A DNA stretch of 64,000 nt from Geojedonia sp051814705. Its GTDB lineage: Bacteria > Bacteroidota > Bacteroidia > Flavobacteriales > Flavobacteriaceae. A program made the translations under genes and the position numbers. This document shows, one piece after another, positions 25,138 through 33,220 of this stretch. The first letter of the stretch is position 1. The number at the start of each line of letters is the position of its first letter. The notes beneath the pieces were generated by a model that saw only the letters and a program-made list of their open reading frames with translations, searched no databases and was not told the DNA's origin. The stretch is from the NCBI GenBank assembly GCA_051814705.1, contig JBPWQW010000001.1:930001-994000 (forward strand), written 5' to 3'.

Positions 25138-25254
25138 TAGAAAATAAGGATTTAGACTTATTACACACATTCCCCACGTGTTTTTCGTTTCCCCAAATAG
25201 TCGTATTGAATTTTATAGTAATCAATTATACTAACCTTAATATTTATTAAAATT

Positions 25255-26073
25255 ATGAGAACAACCAACCAATTTTTTGCAATGATAACACTCATGTTAT
25301 TATTATCTTTTAACTCAGTTTCAGCACAAGAACAATCTCAAGCACCACTGTATTATGTAGTAACTACCATGCATTTTAATTTAGACAATGATTCTGATGC
25401 TAAATGGATCGATGTTGAAAAAGAGTATTTAGACAAAGTAACCATGAAAAATGAATATATCATGGGAGCTGGGTTTTATACACATCTATACACTTCCAAT
25501 AGCACCGATGTGAAATATGTGCAGGTTTATGGGAGCTGGGACGCTATTGAAAAAGCCGATAAGCGCAATGCTGAGCTGGCAAAAGAAGCATGGCCTAACG
25601 AAGAAGCTAGGGCGGCATTTTTTAAAACTCAAGGCAGTTTTTATGATTCAAAGCATTCTGATGAAATTTATTCTGTTGCACCAGGAACAAAGGTTCGCAC
25701 AAGTGAATTAACAGATAATTCAGTTTTATATGTTAGAACCAGCCATTTAGCCTATCCTAGTGATGCTGTTCCAGGCGAACTTAGCAAAGCTCGTGCTGAA
25801 TATGTTGAAAATGTGATCAATAAAAATGAGCTTATAAAAGGCTATTACCCACACCGCCATTTTTATGGACATAATAGTAGTGAATTCATTGAAGCTTTTT
25901 TCGTGGATTCTATGGCTGATTTAGAGGCTTCGAATGCTCGTAGTGGAGAGCTTTTTAGAGCACATTGGAAAGATGACGCTTCAAGAAAAGCCTTTACTGC
26001 AATTCAAAGAAAATATTTTACTGGCGTCCATGGTGACGAAGTTTATTCAGTTGTCGCTGGTTTAAGAAAATAG
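25255..26073 (+). CDS. Secreted protein with duplicated domain, unknown function
   Basis: 272 residues. Signal peptide (ends VSAQ, about residue 25). Two copies of about 115 residues follow: copy 1 from YYVVTTMHF to DEIYSVAPG, copy 2 from LYVRTSHLAY to DEVYSVVAG. Both share a pattern of strand, (D/E)YxxxV xxKNE, a GxY(T/P)H motif, a Y/F-x-E aromatic patch, then AFF/AF and (H)(S/G)DE(I/V)YSV at the end. The fold could be a dimeric alpha-beta barrel, but no family is recognised. Own promoter region and terminator, so monocistronic. Confidence 0.65.
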   Translation: MRTTNQFFAMITLMLLLSFNSVSAQEQSQAPLYYVVTTMHFNLDNDSDAKWIDVEKEYLDKVTMKNEYIMGAGFYTHLYTSNSTDVKYVQVYGSWDAIEKADKRNAELAKEAWPNEEARAAFFKTQGSFYDSKHSDEIYSVAPGTKVRTSELTDNSVLYVRTSHLAYPSDAVPGELSKARAEYVENVINKNELIKGYYPHRHFYGHNSSEFIEAFFVDSMADLEASNARSGELFRAHWKDDASRKAFTAIQRKYFTGVHGDEVYSVVAGLRK

Positions 26074-26095
26074 ATTTAATTCGCTTATAATGAAT

Positions 26096-26125
26096 AAAAA
26101 GGGATGCTATAGCGTCCCTTTTTTT
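26096..26125 (+). terminator. Intrinsic terminator of the duplicated-domain protein
   Basis: GGGATGC (26101-26107), TATA loop, GCGTCCC (26112-26118) with one G-T wobble, followed by seven T (26119-26125). It lies 23 bases after the stop and inside an upstream extension of the next ORF, which shows that the extension is not translated. Confidence 0.85.
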
Positions 26126-26164
26126 AATTCCACTATTTTTACCGAGTTAAAAACTGAATTAAAG

Positions 26165-26743
26165 ATGAGCGTTCTACAAAAATTAAAGGAAAGAAGTCAT
26201 GATGCTTGTGAATTGTGTTCTTCAAACAAGGAATTAAAACACTATATAATTCCACCGTCGTTAAATGAATCTGTAGATAATAGTCTGTTGGTTTGCAATA
26301 CCTGTTTAAACCAAATTGAAGGGAATGAAGATATCGAAACCAACCATTGGAGGTGTTTAAACGACAGTATGTGGAGCGAACATGTAGCGGTTCAAATTAT
26401 GGCTTGGAGAATGCTACAGCGACTTCGCAATGAAGGTTGGCCAAAAGACCTGTTAGACATGATGTATTTGGATGATGAAGCTTTAGTGTTGGCCCGTGCC
26501 ACCGGAGAGCATGAAGATGCAACTCATAAAATTATCCACAGAGATGTAAATGGCGTGATTTTAGAACCTGGAGATGCGGTAGTATTAATAAAAGATCTAA
26601 AAGTTAAGGAGTCCAGCATGGTTGCCAAACAGGGAACTGCAGTGCGAAATATTCGATTGGATCATGATAATGCCGAATATATTGAAGGTAAAGTTGATGG
26701 GCAACAGATCGTCATCATTACCAAATACGTCAAAAAGCTTTAG
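26165..26743 (+). CDS. phnA: PhnA-like zinc-ribbon protein
   Basis: 192 residues from the ATG at 26165 (MSVLQKLKERS). The longer in-frame start at 26090 is rejected because it would run through the terminator at 26096-26125. N-terminal zinc ribbon with CELCSSN and CNTC, and C-terminal PhnA domain (VNGVILEPGDAVVLIKDLKVKESSMVAKQGTAVRNIRLDHDNAEYIEGKVDGQQIVIITKYVKK). PhnA proteins were once linked to phosphonate degradation, yet the function is not established. Convergent with a minus-strand miniprotein 4 bases away. Confidence 0.88.
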   Translation: MSVLQKLKERSHDACELCSSNKELKHYIIPPSLNESVDNSLLVCNTCLNQIEGNEDIETNHWRCLNDSMWSEHVAVQIMAWRMLQRLRNEGWPKDLLDMMYLDDEALVLARATGEHEDATHKIIHRDVNGVILEPGDAVVLIKDLKVKESSMVAKQGTAVRNIRLDHDNAEYIEGKVDGQQIVIITKYVKKL

Positions 26744-26747
26744 GATT

Positions 26748-26888
26748 TTACTTTTTTTTAGTTCCCTTAAAGAGAAAACCCAGAGGGATAATTAAAAACA
26801 AAAAGAAAAATCGTCCTGTAACCAATCCATAAATACTAATTAAAAGACCTGCTATTACAATTATGGGAAGGTAGTTTTTCGAGTTCAT
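26748..26888 (-). CDS. 46-residue membrane miniprotein
   Basis: Reads MNSKNYLPIIVIAGLLIS at the start, with two hydrophobic stretches (about 7-24 and 28-39) and a Lys-rich tail. Its ATG overlaps the AraC stop by the sequence ATGA, which argues for translational coupling and for a real gene. No family recognised. A membrane anchor or a small stress protein is possible; no evidence for either. Confidence 0.6.
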   Translation of the reverse strand: MNSKNYLPIIVIAGLLISIYGLVTGRFFFLFLIIPLGFLFKGTKKK

Positions 26889-27733
26889 GATCGGTTGTGT
26901 TTTTTATATTCAGAAGGAGATAGTTGTTTGAGGGCTTGAAATTGTCGGTTAAAGTTAGACAGGTTATTATAGCCAGAACATTCTGCAATTTCTGAAACAG
27001 AGACTTCTTCTTTGGCGATCAAAAGCTTACAGGCATGTTCTATGCGCAATTCATTTAAAAAACTAAAATAGGTTTTATTAGTCCGTTTTTTAAAGTATTT
27101 GCAAAATGCATTTTTGGTCATATTGGCCACTTCGGCAATGGTTTCTAAGCTGATTTCAGATGTAAAATGGTTCATCGTATATTCAAATACATTTCGCATT
27201 CGGCTTCCTTCGTTATCTGTATATTTCTTGTCGTAAACAAATGAAGACAGACTTTTATAATTTGCTTTTGAAATTAATTTTAAGAGCTGAAATAAAGTTA
27301 AAAAGCGATTTAGTTTTGAAGCATTTTCAAGTTGAAAAAATAGTTCCTTGATGGCTTTCCGTTTTGAAACGACTTTAAATCCATGTTTTGAACGTTTAAA
27401 AAAGGGCTGCAATTCTTTTAATTCCTCAAGCTCAAAAAAGCGGCTGCCAAAAGACGATTTCGAAAAAAACAAGCTCAGCATATATGAGTTCTGTGAAACA
27501 GACAAATCACTTTTAAACACATGGGGCAAATTGCTTCCAACAACAAAAATGTCGCCCTTAGAGTAACGGTTTATGGTGTCGCCTACGATTAAAGTGCCAT
27601 CCCCATCAACGATTAGGCTCAATTGAATTTCTTCATGTTGATGTAGTTTATCATAAAACGATTCATCATCATCTATTTGAAAAACAAAGGCATCTTGTTC
27701 TGGTTTTGGGATTTTAAATGGCAATACTTTCAC
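26885..27733 (-). CDS. AraC-family transcriptional regulator
   Basis: 282 residues. N-terminal cupin-like ligand domain (for example HQHEEIQLSLIVDGDGTLIVGDTINRYSKGDIFVVGSNLPHVF) and a C-terminal double helix-turn-helix (about 185-282) with ISLETIAEVANMTKNAFCKYFKKRTNKTYFSFLNELRIEHACKLL and VSVSEIAECSGYNNLSNFNRQFQALKQLSPSEYKK. It is divergent from the hydroxyproline operon, 193 bases apart, and is probably its activator. The promoter of that operon has a good -7 box but no -33 box, which fits an activator-dependent promoter. Confidence 0.9.
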   Translation of the reverse strand: MKVLPFKIPKPEQDAFVFQIDDDESFYDKLHQHEEIQLSLIVDGDGTLIVGDTINRYSKGDIFVVGSNLPHVFKSDLSVSQNSYMLSLFFSKSSFGSRFFELEELKELQPFFKRSKHGFKVVSKRKAIKELFFQLENASKLNRFLTLFQLLKLISKANYKSLSSFVYDKKYTDNEGSRMRNVFEYTMNHFTSEISLETIAEVANMTKNAFCKYFKKRTNKTYFSFLNELRIEHACKLLIAKEEVSVSEIAECSGYNNLSNFNRQFQALKQLSPSEYKKHNRS

Positions 27734-27896
27734 AGCAGTTATCTTTTAATGCTTTTCTTTGATGAGCAATCTTAGTTGAGATAGAAAGAGTAAAAATACA
27801 CAAAAACTATTCAATTATAATTTAAAAAATAGATAATAGGATAATATAGTATTAATCATGGATAAAATGCGATTAAAAAAATCCCCTTTTCTAAAG

Positions 27897-27904
27897 TAAT
27901 TTTG
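27897..27904 (+). promoter_or_regulatory. -7 element of the hydroxyproline operon promoter
   Basis: TAATTTTG fits TAnnTTTG and is 22 bases before the ATG at 27927. A TTTG element about 20 bases upstream is missing, which suggests that RNA polymerase needs an activator here, probably the divergent AraC protein. Confidence 0.5.
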
Positions 27905-27926
27905 TCCCATTAAAACTAAATAGATT

Positions 27927-28862
27927 ATGAGCATTCAATGGAAAGGCGTTATGCCAGCAGTTACTACAAAATTCACCGATAATGATGAATTGGATTTAAA
28001 AACTTTTGAGTTAAACATCAATGCCCAATTAGAAGCTGGAGTACATGGCATAGTATTGGGAGGTACCTTAGGAGAAGCAAGCACCTTAGTGTATGAAGAA
28101 AAACGAAGATTGACTAAAGCCACTGTAAATTTTGTGAAAGGAAAGGTGCCTATATTAATGAATATTGCCGAACAGAGCACCAAAGGAGCCATTGAAGCAG
28201 CAAGAATAGCGAAAGAAGATGGAGCTAGCGGACTTATGGTATTGCCTCCAATGCGATATAACGCGGGAGACAGGGAAACCATCGAATATTTCAAAGCGAT
28301 TGCCAAGAGCACATCGCTTCCCATCATGATTTACAACAATCCAATAGATTATAAAATTGTAGTGACTTTAGATATGTTTGAAGAACTTTTGACCGAATGT
28401 CCAAATATTGAGGCGGTCAAAGAATCGACGAGAGATATTTCTAATGTCACTCGGATTAAAAACCGTTTTGGCGACCGACTTAAAATCATGACAGGAGTCG
28501 ATACCCTTGCTCTTGAAAGTTTACTAATGGGAGCAGACGGTTGGATTGCTGGTTTAGTTTGTGCATTTCCAGCAGAAACAGTAGCCATTTATGAACTGCA
28601 AAAGGCTGGTAGGATACAAGAAGCTATTCAAATATACCGTTGGTTCTTACCTTTGTTAGAGTTAGATATAAACCCTAAATTAGTACAGAATATAAAATTA
28701 GCTGAGGTATACACTAAAATAGGTACCGAAAATGTTCGTGCACCACGTTTACCATTATTTGGTGATGAGCGTAAACACGTGTTACAAACCATTGAAGAAG
28801 GCATAAAAACCAGACCAACATTACCAGACTATAAAAGTTTGGCAAAAAAGAACACTAATTAA
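27927..28862 (+). CDS. DapA-family lyase, probable 1-pyrroline-4-hydroxy-2-carboxylate deaminase
   Basis: 311 residues. TIM-barrel of the dihydrodipicolinate synthase/N-acetylneuraminate lyase family: Schiff-base Lys165 in EAVKEST, Tyr136 in IMIYNNP, and the substrate-loop GGTLGEASTL (45-54). In hydroxyproline catabolism a member of this family deaminates and dehydrates 1-pyrroline-4-hydroxy-2-carboxylate to 2-oxoglutarate semialdehyde. The neighbours (semialdehyde dehydrogenase, hydroxyproline epimerase, D-amino-acid oxidoreductase) make that role much more likely than lysine biosynthesis. First gene of the operon, 29 bases before the dehydrogenase. Confidence 0.85.
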   Translation: MSIQWKGVMPAVTTKFTDNDELDLKTFELNINAQLEAGVHGIVLGGTLGEASTLVYEEKRRLTKATVNFVKGKVPILMNIAEQSTKGAIEAARIAKEDGASGLMVLPPMRYNAGDRETIEYFKAIAKSTSLPIMIYNNPIDYKIVVTLDMFEELLTECPNIEAVKESTRDISNVTRIKNRFGDRLKIMTGVDTLALESLLMGADGWIAGLVCAFPAETVAIYELQKAGRIQEAIQIYRWFLPLLELDINPKLVQNIKLAEVYTKIGTENVRAPRLPLFGDERKHVLQTIEEGIKTRPTLPDYKSLAKKNTN

Positions 28863-28891
28863 AAATAAATCTACCCTAAGGGGAGGTTAAA

Positions 28892-30484
28892 ATGACAAAG
28901 ATGATAACCGGAAAAAATTATATAGGCAACAATCCTTCAGCAAGAGGGAATAAGACTTATAAAACATTCAATCCCCAACTCAATATTGAAAATGAGCAGT
29001 TGTTTTTTGAAGCAACTTCAAAAGAAATCGATGAGGCAGTAGAGTTGGCCTCTGAAGCCTTTAAAACCTTCAGAAGCATTTCGGGAGAAAAAAAAGCAAC
29101 GTTTTTAAATGCGATTGCCGATGAAATTTTAGCTCTGGATGATGAACTCATTCAAATGTATTGTTCAGAATCTGGGTTGCCAGAAGGGAGAGCTAAAGGT
29201 GAACGAGGACGAACCATTGGTCAATTACGCATGTTTGCCGAATTGATAAAAGAGGGTTCTTGGGTTGAAGCCTCTATTGATACAGCAATAGCAGATAGAC
29301 AACCCTTACCTAAGTCGGATGTACGCAAAATGAATATTCCTTTAGGTCCAGTTGTGGTATTTGGTGCTAGTAATTTTCCATTGGCTTATTCAACAGCCGG
29401 AGGAGACACTGCAGCAGCGTTAGCATCAGGTTGCCCCGTAATTGTAAAATCACATCCCATGCATTCGGGCACAGGAGAGTTAGTGGCTTCAGCAGTTTTA
29501 AAAGCTGCTCAAAAAACAGGAATGCCAGATGGGGTATTTTCAAATTTAAACAGTAGTGGTATTGAAGTCGGTGTACAATTGGTACAACACCCACAAGTAA
29601 AAGCCGTAGGATTTACAGGAAGTATTAGAGGAGGAAGGGCACTTTTTGATTTGGCATCCAAACGCGATGAACCTATCCCAGTTTTTGCCGAAATGGGAAG
29701 CGTGAATCCAGTTATTATTTTGCCAGAAGCCTTAAAAAACAGAAGTGAAAGTTTGGCCAAAACTTACGCCAGTTCTATCACCCTAGGATCAGGACAATTT
29801 TGTACCAATCCTGGTTTGTTATTGGGAATTAATGGGGAAAGCTTATCAAATTTTATTCAGAAATTATCTGATGAAATCCTAAAAATCGAACCGTCCTGTA
29901 TGTTACACCCCAATATAATTGGAGCTTATGAAAGTAATAAACAAAAAGCACTAGCGCAACCCAAATTAAGTATTGTAGCCGACTATAGTACTGAAGTGCA
30001 AACTAATTATGCAAGACAAACCATAACAACGGTTGAAGGACATACTTTTTTAGAAAACCCGACCTTGCATCAAGAAGTTTTTGGTCCTTATTCCATAGTG
30101 GTACAATGTGAGAATGCCAAACAGTTGGAAGCCATTATTTCAAAATTGGAAGGTCAACTCACTGGAACAATAATTGGAGATGACAGTGAAATTTCTAGTT
30201 GTCAAAAAGTCATTTCTGCATTACAAAATCGTGTTGGGCGACTCATATATAATGGTGTTCCAACAGGTGTTGAGGTTTGCCCATCCATGACACATGGCGG
30301 GCCTTATCCAGCATCAACCGATAGTCGCTTTACAGCAGTTGGAATTCATTCCATTAAACGCTGGGTTAGACCCTTTAGTTATCAAGATTGGCCAAATGCA
30401 TTATTGCCAAATGAACTCAAAAATGAAAACCCTTTGGGGATTTCACGGTTAGTAAACAATAAATTGACAACAGATAGTATATGA
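28892..30484 (+). CDS. NADP-dependent aldehyde dehydrogenase, probable 2-oxoglutarate semialdehyde dehydrogenase
   Basis: 530 residues. Catalytic Cys304 in SGQFCTNPG, general base Glu267 in FAEMGSVNP, cofactor motif FTGSIRGG (241-248), and a conserved Lys186 in VIVKSHPMH. The FAEMGS and GQFCTNPG variants are typical of 2,5-dioxovalerate (2-oxoglutarate semialdehyde) dehydrogenases rather than of other ALDH groups. It would oxidise the product of the preceding lyase to 2-oxoglutarate, the last step of hydroxyproline degradation. The stop overlaps the next start (ATGA), so coupled. Confidence 0.9.
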   Translation: MTKMITGKNYIGNNPSARGNKTYKTFNPQLNIENEQLFFEATSKEIDEAVELASEAFKTFRSISGEKKATFLNAIADEILALDDELIQMYCSESGLPEGRAKGERGRTIGQLRMFAELIKEGSWVEASIDTAIADRQPLPKSDVRKMNIPLGPVVVFGASNFPLAYSTAGGDTAAALASGCPVIVKSHPMHSGTGELVASAVLKAAQKTGMPDGVFSNLNSSGIEVGVQLVQHPQVKAVGFTGSIRGGRALFDLASKRDEPIPVFAEMGSVNPVIILPEALKNRSESLAKTYASSITLGSGQFCTNPGLLLGINGESLSNFIQKLSDEILKIEPSCMLHPNIIGAYESNKQKALAQPKLSIVADYSTEVQTNYARQTITTVEGHTFLENPTLHQEVFGPYSIVVQCENAKQLEAIISKLEGQLTGTIIGDDSEISSCQKVISALQNRVGRLIYNGVPTGVEVCPSMTHGGPYPASTDSRFTAVGIHSIKRWVRPFSYQDWPNALLPNELKNENPLGISRLVNNKLTTDSI

Positions 30485-32211
30485 ACCATTTAAAGATTGC
30501 TTCAATTGTAGGTCTAATGCTTTTTTTTAGTGTTAAAGTAGTAGCACAAGACAACCCATCAGTACAACTTGATTCCATAATCAATATTTATCAAAATCAC
30601 AAAGGATACGATGAAAAGGCATACCCTTTAGGTCTATATACAATAGACTATTATAAGGCTGAGGCCGAATTTGCAAAGTCCAAATTGAATGACTTGTCTA
30701 AAGTGAAAACAGAAGCATTAAGTGAGACCGAACAGATTTCTGCTGAGCTTTTAAAGTTTGTGCTTCAAGACCAAATCGATTATTATACGTTTGAACAGTA
30801 TTTAAATCCCTTACTTTCCGATTCTGGTTTTCATAGCAGCTTGACCTATATGGTGAGACCCTTAAACAATTATGGACAAGTAAAGTGGTATTTGAATAAA
30901 CTGAATGCCATCCCCGAATTTGTAAACCAAAATTTTGTGAATTTGCGAGAAGGATTGGAGAAAGGCGTATCGCAACCTTTAGTGATTTTCAAAGGCTATG
31001 AATCTACTTATGATACGAATATTGTTGAAAATTATGAAGATAGTTTTTACTATTCACCCTTTAAAAATTTGCCAGACGGTTTAACTCAAGCTCAAAAGGA
31101 TTCCGTATTGACCGCCGCTAAATATGCCATTGAAAACAGTGTTACGCCAGAATTCAAACGTATAAAGACGTTTTTTGAAACTGAATATTTTCCGAAAACA
31201 AGAAAAACCTTAGGTGTTTCCGAAACACCAAATGGTGCAGCTTACTATCAAAATAGAATCAATTTTTATACAACGAGCACACAATATACTGCTGAAGATA
31301 TCCATCAAATTGGTTTGAAAGAGGTGGCACGAATCAAAGCCGAAATGGAGAATGTCATTAAAGATTTAAATTTTAAAGGAAGCTTTGCAGATTTCTTAAA
31401 GTTTTTAAGAACCGATGAGCAATTTTATGCCAAAACACCTAGAGAATTGCTGATGATTGCACGGGATATAGCTAAGCGTATCGATGCACAATTGCCAAGA
31501 TTCTTTAAAACCTTGCCGCGCAAGCCTTATGGTGTTGCTCCAGTGCCAGATGCCATTGCCCCCAAATATACGGGAGGTCGTTATGTTGGGACTTCCAAAG
31601 AAAGCACCGAGCCGGGGTATTATTGGGTAAATACCTATGACTTAAAGAGCAGGACATTATATACTTTACCAGCATTAACCGCTCATGAAGCCGTTCCTGG
31701 GCATCATTTACAGGGCAGTTTGAACAATGAATTGGGTGATAGTATTCCGCAATTTAGACGAAACTTATACCTCTCTGCTTATGGTGAAGGTTGGGGCTTA
31801 TATTCTGAATATTTGGCGGATGAAATGGGAATATACACAACACCTTATGAAAAATTTGGACAATTAACGTATGAGATGTGGCGCGCTTGCCGATTGGTAG
31901 TAGATACAGGAATACACGCCAAAGGCTGGACCCGAGAACAGGTGGTGAATTATATGGCATCAAATACTGCACTGTCCATGCATGAAATTAATACAGAAAC
32001 CGATCGTTATATCTCTTGGCCAGGTCAAGCTTTATCCTATAAAATTGGAGAGTTAAAAATAAGGGAAATGCGCAAAAAAGCTGAAACGGAACTAGGTCCA
32101 AAATTTAATATCAGGGATTTTCATGAGGTTATTTTAGAGCAAGGGACTGTGACCTTATCTATTTTGGAAAAAAGAGTGAATAATTATATTCAGAAGGTGA
32201 AAAATGAGTAA
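30481..32211 (+). CDS. DUF885 family metallopeptidase-like protein
   Basis: 576 residues. Signal peptide (ends VVAQ, about residue 22). DUF885 proteins carry a conserved HExxPGHH motif, here HEAVPGHHLQ at residues 402-411, and the downstream segments AYGEGWGLYSEYLADEMG and AKGWTREQVVNYM match the family. It is likely a secreted zinc carboxypeptidase- or oligopeptidase-type enzyme. Placed between a hydroxyproline-pathway dehydrogenase and the epimerase with overlaps of 4 and 8 bases, it probably helps to free hydroxyproline from collagen-like or plant-type peptides (inference). Confidence 0.85.
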   Translation: MNHLKIASIVGLMLFFSVKVVAQDNPSVQLDSIINIYQNHKGYDEKAYPLGLYTIDYYKAEAEFAKSKLNDLSKVKTEALSETEQISAELLKFVLQDQIDYYTFEQYLNPLLSDSGFHSSLTYMVRPLNNYGQVKWYLNKLNAIPEFVNQNFVNLREGLEKGVSQPLVIFKGYESTYDTNIVENYEDSFYYSPFKNLPDGLTQAQKDSVLTAAKYAIENSVTPEFKRIKTFFETEYFPKTRKTLGVSETPNGAAYYQNRINFYTTSTQYTAEDIHQIGLKEVARIKAEMENVIKDLNFKGSFADFLKFLRTDEQFYAKTPRELLMIARDIAKRIDAQLPRFFKTLPRKPYGVAPVPDAIAPKYTGGRYVGTSKESTEPGYYWVNTYDLKSRTLYTLPALTAHEAVPGHHLQGSLNNELGDSIPQFRRNLYLSAYGEGWGLYSEYLADEMGIYTTPYEKFGQLTYEMWRACRLVVDTGIHAKGWTREQVVNYMASNTALSMHEINTETDRYISWPGQALSYKIGELKIREMRKKAETELGPKFNIRDFHEVILEQGTVTLSILEKRVNNYIQKVKNE

Positions 32212-33211
32212 AAGCACATTTGTCTGCATTGATGCGCATACCTGTGGAAACCCTGTAAGAGTGATTAAAGAAGGTGGTCCAACACTAATTGGAAACACCA
32301 TGAGCGAAAAACGCCAACACTTTTTAAAAGAGTTTGATTGGATTCGTAAAGGCTTGATGTTTGAACCTCGTGGGCATGATATGATGAGCGGCAGTATTTT
32401 GTACCCGCCCCATAACCCAGAAAATGATTTTGGGATTTTGTTCATTGAAACATCAGGCTGTTTGCCCATGTGCGGACATGGTACTATTGGGACCATTACC
32501 ATTGCTATTGAAGAAGGTTTGGTGAACCCTAAAATTCCAGGAAAAATTAAAATGGAAGCCCCTGCAGGCTTGGTTGAAATTGAATATCAACAATCAGGAA
32601 AAAAAGTGGATTGGGTAAAACTTATCAACGTAAAAAGCTATTTGGCTGCAGAAGGGTTAACCGTAGAATGCCCCGAATTAGGAGAACTCGTATTTGATGT
32701 AGCTTATGGAGGAAACTATTATGCCATAGTTGATCCTCAAAAACATTTTTCGGGAATTCAAGATTTTTCAGCATCAAAAATTATCCAATACTCACAGATC
32801 GTGCGTCAACGTATTAATGAAAAATATCCAAATCAATTCATCCATCCGGAAAACGAAACTATAAAAGATGTGACACACATGCTTTGGACTGGAACTCCTA
32901 TAGATTCAACGTCTTCTGGAAGAAATGCTGTATTTTATGGTGATAAAGCCATCGACCGAAGTCCTTGCGGTACGGGAACATCGGCTCGAATGGCACAATT
33001 ACATGCTAAAGGAAAATTAAAAAAGGGAGAACCCTTTATTCATGAAAGCTTTATAGGCAGTAAATTTATAGGTCGAATTGAAGAAGAAACAAGTTTGAAT
33101 GGTACATTAGCGATCGTTCCTAGCATTCAAGGTTGGGCAAAAATATATGGTCATAATACCATCACCATTGACGATGATGATCCATATGCCCATGGATTTC
33201 AAGTCATTTAA
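32204..33211 (+). CDS. 4-hydroxyproline 2-epimerase (proline racemase family)
   Basis: 335 residues. The two catalytic cysteines of the family are present: Cys90 in CLPMCGHGTIG and Cys255 in DRSPCGTGTSAR, which distinguishes racemases/epimerases from the dehydratases with a Ser or Thr in the first position. Converts trans-4-hydroxy-L-proline to cis-4-hydroxy-D-proline, the first step of the pathway. ATG overlaps the DUF885 stop by 8 bases. Cytosolic; proline racemase itself cannot be excluded by motif alone but the operon favours hydroxyproline. Confidence 0.92.
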   Translation: MSKSTFVCIDAHTCGNPVRVIKEGGPTLIGNTMSEKRQHFLKEFDWIRKGLMFEPRGHDMMSGSILYPPHNPENDFGILFIETSGCLPMCGHGTIGTITIAIEEGLVNPKIPGKIKMEAPAGLVEIEYQQSGKKVDWVKLINVKSYLAAEGLTVECPELGELVFDVAYGGNYYAIVDPQKHFSGIQDFSASKIIQYSQIVRQRINEKYPNQFIHPENETIKDVTHMLWTGTPIDSTSSGRNAVFYGDKAIDRSPCGTGTSARMAQLHAKGKLKKGEPFIHESFIGSKFIGRIEEETSLNGTLAIVPSIQGWAKIYGHNTITIDDDDPYAHGFQVI

Positions 33212-33220
33212 ATTTAAAAT

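Noticed and set aside
26090..26164. Longer N-terminus for the PhnA-like protein starting at 26090
   Set aside because: It would read through a strong intrinsic terminator at 26096-26125; the ATG at 26165 starts the conserved domain.
27927..28862. DapA-like protein as lysine biosynthesis enzyme
   Set aside because: Neighbouring epimerase, semialdehyde dehydrogenase and D-amino-acid oxidoreductase fit hydroxyproline degradation.
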